This document shows positions 1-6,330 of a stretch of 10,356 nucleotides of DNA, piece by piece. Every line of letters begins with the position of its first letter. Positions within the stretch are counted from its first letter, which is position 1. The position numbers and the translations under genes are program-made. The DNA is from Planktotalea sp. (GTDB lineage: Bacteria > Pseudomonadota > Alphaproteobacteria > Rhodobacterales > Rhodobacteraceae), in contig JAHEGL010000001.1 of the NCBI GenBank assembly GCA_024645145.1, positions 1,957 to 12,312 on the forward strand. Reading direction: 5' to 3'. Below the pieces are notes generated by a model, which was not told the origin of the DNA, searched no databases, and worked only from the letters and a program-made list of their open reading frames with translations.

Positions 1-2
1 GG

Positions 3-1487
3 TTTCACATAAGCAATCAATTCAGCGTCGTGAGCGCGGGTTTCATCAAGCCAGAAGATCGCTTCGATGCCTTCCGCCTTTTGACGCGAAATCGCGAGGT
101 TCACCCAGTCTTCAATCGGTGCTTTGCGTGCAGAGGCAGAACGCCAGATGTCGTTCTCTTCAACCTTGTGCTCATGCAAAACGGTACCATCGTCGAGGAT
201 CATTTTGACGGTGCCTGCTGCTGGCATCTCAAACGTTGTTGGGTGCGAGCCGTATTCTTCCGCCTTTTGTGCCATCAAGCCGATGTTTTGCACTGTGCCT
301 GCGGTTGCTGGGTTCAGCGCGCCGTTTTCTTTGAAGAACTTAACGGATTCGTCATAGACAGGCGCGTATGAGTTGTCAGGAATAACGCAGTTCGTATCGC
401 TTTCCTGTCCATCAGGCCCCCAACCTTTGCCGCCTGCGCGGATCAAAGCTGGCATAGACGCGTCGATGATTACGTCCGACGGGACATGTAGGTTGGTGAT
501 GCCTTTGTCACTGTCGACCATGTACATGGGTGGGCGTTTGGACATGCACGCGTCAATTGCGGACATGATTTCGGGCTTGTCTTTAACGCGCTCGAGCAGG
601 TCACCAAGACCAGAGTTCGGGTTCACGCCAAGGTCAGCCATTTCTGCGCCATAGAGGTCGAAGACCGGCTTGAGAAAGACTTTTACAGCGTGGCCGAAGA
701 TGATCGGGTCGGAGACCTTCATCATCGTCGCTTTCATGTGCAAAGAAAACAGCGTGCCGTCGTCTTGCGTGCTTGCGATTTCGTCGGCGAGGAATGTGTC
801 GAGTGCTGCGGCGCTCATGAAGGTTGCATCAACGACCGTGCCTGCTGGATAGGAAAGGCCGTCCTTGAGCACTGTTTCGCCCGTTGCGGTCTCAAGCACG
901 ATCTTTGCGCCTGTTTCAGCTTTCAATGTCGCAGACGTTTCGTTCGAGAAGAAGTCGCCGCCAGACATCGAAGATACGCGTGTCTTGCTGTCACCTGTCC
1001 ACGTGCCCATGCGGTGCGGATTGTTCTGCGCGTAGCTTTTCACGGCTTTCGCAGCGCGACGATCAGAGTTGCCTTCACGCAAAACGGGGTTCACGGCAGA
1101 GCCTTTGATGCTGTCGTATTTCGCACGCACAGCTTTATCTGCATCGCTCTCAGGCGCTTCAGGATAATCTGGCAGCGCGTACCCTTGCGATTGTAGTTCT
1201 TTCACAGCTTCCACCAACTGCGGCACAGATGCAGAGATGTTTGGCAGTTTGATCACGTTCGCGTCTGGTGTTTTGACCAAGCGTCCAAGCTCTGCGAGGT
1301 CGTCTGATTGCTGCTGCTCTGCGCTTAACGCTTCGGGAAAGGTCGCCAAAATGCGTCCAGCCAAAGAAATGTCTTTAGTGCCAACAGATACGCCAGCGGC
1401 CGCAGCGAATTTCTGGATGATCGGCAGGAAGGATGCAGATGCAAGTTCTGGTGCTTCGTCGACTTTGGTGTAGATGATATCAGACAT
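3..1487 (-). CDS. icd: NADP-dependent isocitrate dehydrogenase, monomeric type (C-terminus beyond left edge)
   Basis: Oxidatively decarboxylates isocitrate to 2-oxoglutarate with NADP+ in the cytoplasmic TCA cycle. The translation matches the monomeric IDH family (about 740 residues), not the dimeric Icd family. The 495 codons present cover roughly the first two thirds. Visible landmarks are LPNISAS (81-87), the basic stretch LREGNSDRR (136-144), [12 protein letters not shown] (250-261, with the conserved lysine at 252), VIIDASMP (339-346) and EEYGSH (410-415). These fit the positions of the isocitrate/metal-binding residues known from the Azotobacter enzyme (Lys255, Asp350, Tyr420 there), allowing for small gaps. 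The ATG at 1487-1485 is chosen because GAGG lies 5 nt upstream and [13 protein letters not shown] is a typical family N-terminus. A 123-bp gap separates it from the upstream same-strand oxidoreductase gene, so it probably has its own promoter. The reading frame is open to the window edge; nothing looks broken. Confidence 0.95.
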   Translation of the reverse strand, partial: MSDIIYTKVDEAPELASASFLPIIQKFAAAAGVSVGTKDISLAGRILATFPEALSAEQQQSDDLAELGRLVKTPDANVIKLPNISASVPQLVEAVKELQSQGYALPDYPEAPESDADKAVRAKYDSIKGSAVNPVLREGNSDRRAAKAVKSYAQNNPHRMGTWTGDSKTRVSSMSGGDFFSNETSATLKAETGAKIVLETATGETVLKDGLSYPAGTVVDATFMSAAALDTFLADEIASTQDDGTLFSLHMKATMMKVSDPIIFGHAVKVFLKPVFDLYGAEMADLGVNPNSGLGDLLERVKDKPEIMSAIDACMSKRPPMYMVDSDKGITNLHVPSDVIIDASMPALIRAGGKGWGPDGQESDTNCVIPDNSYAPVYDESVKFFKENGALNPATAGTVQNIGLMAQKAEEYGSHPTTFEMPAAGTVKMILDDGTVLHEHKVEENDIWRSASARKAPIEDWVNLAISRQKAEGIEAIFWLDETRAHDAELIAYVK

Positions 1488-1540
1488 GAAAACCTCATTA
1501 GTCAGGGAGTTGGCCTGTCTTTAGAGGATCCATTTAGAGT

Positions 1541-1577
1541 CGTCTACAGTATACCGTTGTATGCACTGCCGCAGACG
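1541..1577 (-). promoter_or_regulatory. Nested inverted repeats with a TATACT -10-like element upstream of icd
   Basis: Read on the plus strand, outer arms CGTCT (1541-1545) and AGACG (1573-1577) enclose CAGT/ACTG (1547-1550 and 1565-1568) and ATAC/GTAT (1551-1554 and 1559-1562) around a CGTT centre. On the minus strand the same stretch contains TATACT (1553-1548), a good -10 hexamer about 60 nt upstream of the icd start, but no convincing -35 lies 16-18 bp before it. The symmetry could be a regulator site overlapping the promoter or a leader hairpin. The bound protein is unknown and the symmetry is imperfect (2-nt and 4-nt asymmetries). Confidence 0.3.
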
Positions 1578-1602
1578 AAGACAATTTTTTGATATTTTTA
1601 GC

Positions 1603-1618
1603 TCATCTGCTCAGATGA
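1603..1618. repeat. 7-bp perfect inverted repeat across the stop codon of the FAD oxidoreductase gene
   Basis: TCATCTG (1603-1609) and CAGATGA (1612-1618) are perfect inverted arms separated by 2 nt; they could form a 6-bp stem with a 4-nt loop. The minus-strand stop codon (1613-1611) lies inside. On the minus strand the repeat is followed by an A-rich, not T-rich, stretch, so it is not a standard intrinsic terminator. It may stabilise the 3' end of the transcript or be chance. Confidence 0.3.
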
Positions 1619-2825
1619 TCGCTTTCTCTTGAAAGGAACGACCAGCGGCAATGCGTTCAAACCCAAAAGGTGCCATATCAAGCGAGCGGTAGTCGCCATA
1701 AATCAACAGCTCAGCCGTGGCGCGACCCATTGCAGGGCTTTGTTGCAAGCCATGCCCTGAAAAGCCGTTGAGAAAGATAAAATTGCTGATTTCGGGATGT
1801 GCGCCAATAACCGCGTTTTGATCAAGCGTATTATAGGCGTAATGCCCCGCCCACTCAGTGACGACTTTGATTGTCTCAAACTGGGGGATGCGTGTCGCAA
1901 TAATTGGCCAGACATGGTTTTCCCAGCGGCCATGGTCCATTGTAAAATCATTAGGATCAACGGCAACGTCATCGCCAGGTTCAGGTGCACCGCCTGCCAT
2001 ATACGTCTTTGGCCCGTCCTGACGCACATGAACGCCTGAAGGATCAATGGTCAGGGGGAGTTCTTGATCCAATGGTTGTTCCGCGCTGAAGATCCAAGTG
2101 AAGCGTTTTCGCGGTTCAACGGGGAGCTGGATGCCCGCCATTTGTGCGGTCAAAGCACCGCGTGGGCCAGAGGCATTCACCACCTGTCCACAAGAAATAA
2201 CCTCGCCTGTTTCTAGTATTATCGAGCGTACTTTGCCGCCATCTACATCCATCGCGACAGCGCGGTTAGTGAGATATTCAACCCCGTTGTCTTTCGCTGA
2301 CCTGCGCCACCAATCGAAAACAGTGCCACCGTCCCAATACCCTTCATCTTTTCGGTTGATGGAGCCAAGCAGGACATCATCCACATTGTAAAAAGGGTAG
2401 CGCTCTTTGATTGCATTTGCGGTAAGCAGTTCGGTCTCTGCGCCCGCCGCGCGTTGCACTTTCTGGTTCTCGCGCAGCGTTTTGGCAAAGGTGTCGTTGT
2501 CTGCAAGATACATATAGCCGTAGTTTTGGATGCTAAGTTCTGGAACGCGCGTGTCACCGCTCACGTATTCGCGAAGATTTTTCACGAAATCAGCCGCAAA
2601 CTGCGAGATGCGCAGATTTAATTCGTTGGAGAACTGCTGACGCATACAGGAATTCGTGTGTGCGGTTGAGGTGTTGATGTAGCTACTATCCATCTCAACG
2701 ACCAGGCAAGAGCCGTTGAAGTCAGCGGTGTTTGACAAGAACCAAGCGGTAGATGACCCCATCATCGCGCCGCCGATGATTACAACGTCGTAGCTGGTTC
2801 TTTTTGGTGCCTGAAACGAGTTCAT
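1611..2825 (-). CDS. FAD-dependent oxidoreductase, DAO/DadA-like family
   Basis: A 404-residue flavoprotein of the D-amino-acid oxidase/sarcosine oxidase-like family, predicted to oxidise an amine or amino acid C-N bond in the cytoplasm. The N-terminal dinucleotide-binding motif is VVIIGGAMMGSSTAW (14-28, GxxxxG type) and the beta2 acidic residue is Glu44 (LVVE). A central NASGPRGA stretch and the C-terminal FLNGFSGHGLQQSPAMGRA are typical FAD-contact segments of this family. There is no signal peptide and no second domain; the length is normal for a stand-alone member. The start ATG overlaps the stop of the upstream rhodanese gene (ATGA), indicating translational coupling, and the ribosome site before it is weak, which fits coupling. 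The overall look resembles FOXRED1-like/DadA-like oxidoreductases, but the substrate cannot be assigned. Confidence 0.85.
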   Translation of the reverse strand: MNSFQAPKRTSYDVVIIGGAMMGSSTAWFLSNTADFNGSCLVVEMDSSYINTSTAHTNSCMRQQFSNELNLRISQFAADFVKNLREYVSGDTRVPELSIQNYGYMYLADNDTFAKTLRENQKVQRAAGAETELLTANAIKERYPFYNVDDVLLGSINRKDEGYWDGGTVFDWWRRSAKDNGVEYLTNRAVAMDVDGGKVRSIILETGEVISCGQVVNASGPRGALTAQMAGIQLPVEPRKRFTWIFSAEQPLDQELPLTIDPSGVHVRQDGPKTYMAGGAPEPGDDVAVDPNDFTMDHGRWENHVWPIIATRIPQFETIKVVTEWAGHYAYNTLDQNAVIGAHPEISNFIFLNGFSGHGLQQSPAMGRATAELLIYGDYRSLDMAPFGFERIAAGRSFQEKAII

Positions 2826-3214
2826 TCAACGCGCTCGACGGGTCCGCCTTGTGCTTCCCAAGTGCTAAAGCCTTCGCGCAGATGCGCGGCTTGAAACCCC
2901 ATTTTCTTCAAGGTTTGACAGGTCAAAGCAGAGCGCCAGCCAGACGCGCAATGAAACACGAAATTTTTGTCTTCGCCAAAGATCGGTTTGAAATAGGGAC
3001 TGTCAGGATCGACCCAAAATTCGATCATACCGCGTGGCGCGTGAAAGCTACCCGGAATAAAGCCACTGCGCTGACGTTCACGCACATCCCGAATGTCGAC
3101 GACAACAAGGTTTGGATCATCGAGCATACCAATAAGCGTTGATGTTTCAATTTCATCAATTTCAGCGCGTGCTTTGGCGACCATTTCAGCGGCTGTCGTC
3201 GTTAATGTGTTCAT
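2822..3214 (-). CDS. Single-domain rhodanese-like sulfurtransferase
   Basis: A 130-residue protein with one rhodanese domain. The active-site loop CASGWRS (89-95) has the catalytic cysteine Cys89 in the CxxGxR arrangement. The domain entry VVVDIRDVRER (37-47) and the IPGSFHAPRG segment (53-62) are also typical. Such proteins move sulfane sulfur, or act in thiosulfate/cyanide chemistry or sulfur trafficking; the physiological donor and acceptor are unknown. The ATG at 3214-3212 is preceded by AAGGA at 3225-3221 with 6-nt spacing, a good ribosome site. It is the first gene of a two-gene unit with the FAD oxidoreductase (4-nt overlap). The pairing suggests both act on a related, perhaps sulfur- or amine-containing compound, but that is inference. 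Confidence 0.88.
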   Translation of the reverse strand: MNTLTTTAAEMVAKARAEIDEIETSTLIGMLDDPNLVVVDIRDVRERQRSGFIPGSFHAPRGMIEFWVDPDSPYFKPIFGEDKNFVFHCASGWRSALTCQTLKKMGFQAAHLREGFSTWEAQGGPVERVE

Positions 3215-3234
3215 TGGGTTTCCTTAGATCAAGC

Positions 3235-3293
3235 CATACGTTTTCACGCGTATGTTGAGTGTGATTTGAAGCCTAATCTTTGCAAGTTCGCAA
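3235..3293 (-). promoter_or_regulatory. Leader/control region of the rhodanese gene with two dyads
   Basis: The 129-bp gap upstream of the rhodanese start holds two symmetric elements. Proximal: CATACG (3235-3240) and CGTATG (3249-3254) are perfect 6-bp arms around an 8-nt loop, just upstream of the ribosome site. Distal: the near-palindrome TTGCAAGTTCGCAA (3280-3293, one mismatch between arms). I cannot pick confident -35/-10 hexamers. The distal dyad may be an operator and the proximal one a leader hairpin; both are suggestions only. Confidence 0.25.
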
Positions 3294-3343
3294 GGGTACG
3301 TGTGTCTTCATCCCCCATTGCGCTTTTGTTTCGTGTGGATGCT

Positions 3344-4187
3344 TTATTGGGCATCGCTTTTTATCGTTGCCGTGCCTTGCATCGCCAATGCACCGTCATC
3401 ACGCGCAATCCACAGTTCGATTTTATGATCTTGCAAAAAGCTTCCATGCACAGTGAAACACTGGGTGTCAAACACAGGTGCAAGTGCGCGGAACTCAAAC
3501 TGAGCAACATCAGCATTTGGGTAATGCCTGCGTAGAAGATCCGTCATCAACGTTGCAAGCAAAGGTCCATGCACAACGCGACCGTCATACCCCTCGGTAC
3601 TCGTAAAAAAGGGATGATCGTAATGAATGCGATGCCCGTTGAATGTGAGAGCCGAGTAGCGGAACAGAAGTACTGGGTCTGGATGGATTGCTCTCAAAAA
3701 ATTGCTGAATTGAGGGGCCTGTTTTGGTGTTGGTATGGGCGCGTCAGGACTTGGAAGCGCGCGATAAACGATGTCTTGCTCTTCACTTACGCAGAGTGTG
3801 CGGTCTTCAATGACCTCATGCACAACGGTGACGAAAACCAGATCACCGCTGCGCCCGGATTTGTGCTTCACACTGCGCACGCTTGAATGTCGCCGTGCGT
3901 TTGCGCCAATTTTAATCGGGGCGTGAAAGTTCAATCGACTGCCTGCCCACATGCGGCGCGGCAATGGGACAGGGGGCAAAAATGTTCCAAGTTGTGCATG
4001 ACCATCATAGCCACTGTCACTCAACTTATGGATTGGCAGAAAATGCAGCCAATGCCAGAGCGGATGAAGCGGATCGCCGATCTAAAGTCGCAGCTAGGGC
4101 GTTGGCTGGAAATGCGGCTATCAGGTCTTTGCGCGTTTCACTGCGGCCTTGCCAGCTTTGAAGGTGGTTAATGTCTATTGTGCCCAT
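3344..4187 (-). pseudogene. Frameshifted HTD2/MaoC-like acyl-CoA hydratase (FAS1-like dehydratase domain)
   Basis: Members of this hot-dog family (about 280 residues) hydrate enoyl-CoA esters; mesaconyl-C4-CoA hydratase belongs here. The 5' part reads in one frame from ATG 4187-4185, giving LQSWQGRSETRKDL...NALAATLDR, a recognisable family N-terminus, and ends at TAA 4028-4026. The remainder (DPLHPLWHWLHFLPIHKL, then FLPPVPLPRRMWAG, the C-terminal hot-dog with HYDHPF and VVHGPL, to the stop at 3346-3344) lies in another frame. That second frame has a TAG at 4084-4082 and no ATG upstream. The two halves join near 4073-4084; dropping one base, or restoring 3n+2 bases, repairs it. From memory of the family, the LDR-to-GDPLP linker is usually several residues longer, so a small deletion fits best. 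Its start lies 3 nt after the znuB stop, so it is cotranscribed with the zinc genes. A fragment initiating at TTG 4024 would lack the conserved WHW segment. It could also be a sequencing error. Confidence 0.8.
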
Positions 4188-4190
4188 AAT

Positions 4191-4997
4191 CTATCCAGAG
4201 CTGGGGGATCGTAACAGGGTGAACAGACTGCCAAGTACGAAGCAAGCGGCTGCAACACATACAATTGTTGGGCCTGTCGGCGTGTCAAAAATATACGCGG
4301 CACGTAGGCCCGCGAGGGCAGAGAAACCGCCAATCGCCGCCGCGAGGAGCGCCATGCGTTCTGGGGTCTGCGCGAATGGGCGCGCGGCAGCTGCGGGAAT
4401 GATCAAAAGCGCAGCGATTAGAAGCACACCGACGACTTTAATTGCAACGGCGACGACAAGGGCGAGCGCGATGGTCAGAACCATCTGTTCGCGCCGTGGC
4501 TCTATCCCTGCCGCGAAGGCGAGATCTGGGCTTAGAGTTGCTGTGAGCAGCGCAGACCAGCGCCACCAAAGCATCAGCATCACAAGTGCCGCGCCGCCCC
4601 AGATCACAGCAAGGTCGAGCCGTGACACAGCAAGGATGTCACCAAAGAGATAGGCCATCAAATCGATGCGTACCCCTTGCAAGAATGAGACCGCGACCAG
4701 ACCAACCGCCAAAGCTGAGTGGGCCATAACACCAAGTAACGTATCCATCGCATAGCCGCGCCCTGATAGGGTTGATACGATCCAACCCATCAATAAAGCG
4801 ACAACAAGAACGCCGCCAAAGATCGAAGTGGAAAAGGCAAGCGCAAGAGCAATCCCAAGGATTGAGGCATGTGCAGTCGCTTCGCCGAAATAAGCCATAC
4901 GGCGCCACACAACGAAGCATCCCAAAGGAGCGGCGGCCAACGCAACGCCAAGTCCCGCAAGCGTTGCGCGCACCAGAAAACTGTCCAGAAAGTCCAT
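4191..4997 (-). CDS. znuB: Zinc ABC transporter permease ZnuB
   Basis: Inner-membrane permease of the ABC-3 (metal-type) family that forms the zinc channel with ZnuC and receives Zn2+ from ZnuA. The 268 residues are mostly hydrophobic, with about eight likely membrane segments (for example around 12-30, 45-75, 88-107, 127-145, 173-203, 215-235 and 243-262). The family stretch GEATAHASILGIALAL (38-53) and the conserved VVGVLLIAALLIIPAAAAR (188-206) are present; the length is usual. The start ATG (4997-4995) overlaps the znuC stop by one base (TAATG), so translation is coupled. The only downstream neighbour on this strand is the hydratase gene, 3 nt away. Regulation is through the Zur operator upstream of zur. 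Confidence 0.95.
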   Translation of the reverse strand: MDFLDSFLVRATLAGLGVALAAAPLGCFVVWRRMAYFGEATAHASILGIALALAFSTSIFGGVLVVALLMGWIVSTLSGRGYAMDTLLGVMAHSALAVGLVAVSFLQGVRIDLMAYLFGDILAVSRLDLAVIWGGAALVMLMLWWRWSALLTATLSPDLAFAAGIEPRREQMVLTIALALVVAVAIKVVGVLLIAALLIIPAAAARPFAQTPERMALLAAAIGGFSALAGLRAAYIFDTPTGPTIVCVAAACFVLGSLFTLLRSPSSG

Positions 4998-5761
4998 TAC
5001 GCGTCCTCGGTTTGATCGTGATCATGGGAATGACCATGATGATCGTGCCGGTGATCGTGGTGATGATCATGATCGTGACGGTAAAGCGCCAAAGCCCCTT
5101 GCGTGCCAGACCCAAACAAGGCGCGATATTCAGGCGCGGACGCAACAACTTCGGGCGCGCCTTCGCAGCAAACATGGCCGTTTAGGCAAATGACCCGATC
5201 AGACGCCGCCATAACCACGTGCAATTCATGGCTCACCATCAGCACCGCGCAGCCGAGCGTTTCGCGTAAACTCTCAATCTGTCGATAAAACAATGCGGAG
5301 CCCGGTTGATCGAGACCTTGGGTCGCCTCATCCAAGATCAAAAGTTCTGGATTTCCGAGCAAAGCGCGCGCAAGCAAAACCCGCTGGAATTGACCTCCTG
5401 AAAGGTCACTCATCTGGCGTTGGGCAAGGTTGCCAACACCTGCTTGGGCGAGCGCGGCTTTTGAGGTTTCGTTTGAGACTTTGTTGGGCAACGAGAGAAA
5501 CCGCGACACGCTGATAGGTAGGGTTTGATCGATGTGCAACTTTTGCGGCACGTAGCCGATCCGCAAGTTTTCCTTGCGCGTGAGCGTGCCTTTGGAAAGT
5601 TTGGCGGCCCCAATAAGCGCGCGCAACAATGTTGATTTTCCTGACCCGTTTGGCCCGACGATTGTAACGATTTCACCAGCCTTGATTTCAAGTGTGACGT
5701 TTTTCAAGACATGGTTCTTGCCGTGGCTCACGCCCATGTCTTTCGCGCTGATCAAACTCAT
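4997..5761 (-). CDS. znuC: Zinc ABC transporter ATP-binding protein ZnuC with His-rich tail
   Basis: Cytoplasmic ATPase of the zinc importer. All ABC elements are visible in 254 residues: Walker A GPNGSGKST (36-44), Q-loop VPQ (71-73), signature LSGGQ (120-124), Walker B LLILDEA (140-146) and H-loop His178 (VSHE). After the ABC domain and a segment around EYRALFG (211-217) comes a 21-residue tail (229-249) with 12 histidines alternating with aspartates, probably binding zinc on the cytoplasmic side. Similar tails occur in other alphaproteobacterial ZnuC proteins as far as I recall. The start ATG overlaps the zur stop (ATGA, 5758-5761), so zur and znuC are cotranscribed. The upstream ribosome site is weak, consistent with coupling. 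Confidence 0.95.
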   Translation of the reverse strand: MSLISAKDMGVSHGKNHVLKNVTLEIKAGEIVTIVGPNGSGKSTLLRALIGAAKLSKGTLTRKENLRIGYVPQKLHIDQTLPISVSRFLSLPNKVSNETSKAALAQAGVGNLAQRQMSDLSGGQFQRVLLARALLGNPELLILDEATQGLDQPGSALFYRQIESLRETLGCAVLMVSHELHVVMAASDRVICLNGHVCCEGAPEVVASAPEYRALFGSGTQGALALYRHDHDHHHDHRHDHHGHSHDHDQTEDA

Positions 5762-6240
5762 GGGGCGACGTCCGATGTGCAGTTCGGGCAGATGCCCTCT
5801 GCCTCTACAACTGCGCGTTCAATTTGAAATCCAGCGAGTTTCGCGCTTGATCCTAATTGTCCTGCTTTCGCTTTTGTTTGTGCCTCGGCAACGCCATCGC
5901 ATTTGCGACAGATCAAAAAGGCCGGATCGTGAACTTCACCGGGATGCGCACAGGCGACAAAGGCGTTCAGCCGTTCGATTTTGTGGGCAAATCCATGGCT
6001 CACCAGAAAATCCAAAGCGCGATACGCAACAGGGGGTTGCGAGCCAAGTCCTTCGGCGCGCAAACGGTCCAGAATGTCATACGCCCCGAGCGCACGATGC
6101 TCGTGTAGCAAAATTTCGACCACACGTTTGCGCACTGGCGTAAGGTGAAGCCCTTCTTTCGCACAATGCTCTTCGATCTGCGCAAGATTGTCGGCGATGC
6201 AATGGGTGTGATCGTGTTCAGAAAATCCAATAGGATCCAT
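5758..6240 (-). CDS. zur: Zinc uptake regulator Zur (Fur family)
   Basis: Zinc-sensing dimeric repressor that shuts off zinc import genes when zinc is sufficient. The 160-residue protein has an N-terminal winged helix (LTPVRKRVVEILL, 33-45; recognition-helix region QPPVAYRALDFLVSHG, 68-83). A His/Cys-rich regulatory region follows (ACAHPGEVHD, 96-105). The two CxxC pairs, CRKC (111-114) and CPNC (151-154), form the structural zinc site. I chose ATG 6240-6238; an in-frame TTG lies two codons upstream (6246), but neither has a clear Shine-Dalgarno and ATG gives a normal family N-terminus. It is the first gene of zur-znuC-znuB, divergent from znuA, and is likely autoregulated by the shared operator at 6282-6296. 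Confidence 0.94.
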   Translation of the reverse strand: MDPIGFSEHDHTHCIADNLAQIEEHCAKEGLHLTPVRKRVVEILLHEHRALGAYDILDRLRAEGLGSQPPVAYRALDFLVSHGFAHKIERLNAFVACAHPGEVHDPAFLICRKCDGVAEAQTKAKAGQLGSSAKLAGFQIERAVVEAEGICPNCTSDVAP

Positions 6241-6270
6241 GGGCAAGCTTTCGATGAGTCAGAAATACGG

Positions 6271-6307
6271 TTGACCTTTTTTGTTATGATATAACATACA
6301 TTGTCAA
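6271..6307. promoter_or_regulatory. Divergent zur/znuA promoters with a Zur operator between them
   Basis: TGTTAT (6282-6287) and ATAACA (6291-6296) are perfect inverted arms around GAT, an AT-rich dyad of the alphaproteobacterial Zur-box type. On the plus strand TTGACC (6271-6276) is a -35-like hexamer for znuA. On the minus strand TTGACA (6307-6302) is a consensus -35 for zur. The two face each other with the dyad in the shared spacer, so their -10 regions (both poor matches: about 6294-6300 plus, about 6284-6279 minus) overlap the operator edges. One Zur dimer could block both directions, and RNA polymerase could occupy only one at a time. The operator call is strong from context; the -10 positions are uncertain. 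Confidence 0.8.
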
Positions 6308-6330
6308 ACTATAAATGGATACGCTTACTC

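Noticed and set aside
690..1196. 168-codon plus-strand open frame opposite icd
   Set aside because: It is antisense to a clearly conserved gene and its translation resembles no family.
1586..1618. Intrinsic terminator after the FAD oxidoreductase gene
   Set aside because: The hairpin is followed by A-rich sequence on the minus strand; the T-run lies on the wrong strand and side for either direction.
3280..3293. PccR/ScfR-type site (paired TTTGCAAA)
   Set aside because: Only one half resembles the motif and the spacing does not fit the reported 4-bp-separated pair; the same holds for TTGCGCAA at 8490-8497.
6241..6246. TTG start for zur two codons upstream
   Set aside because: Possible but without a better ribosome site; ATG at 6240 is the simpler choice.
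6301..6330. TTG start for znuA ten codons upstream of the ATG
   Set aside because: It lies at the edge of the Zur operator, around or before the expected transcription start, and would add charged residues before an otherwise normal signal peptide.
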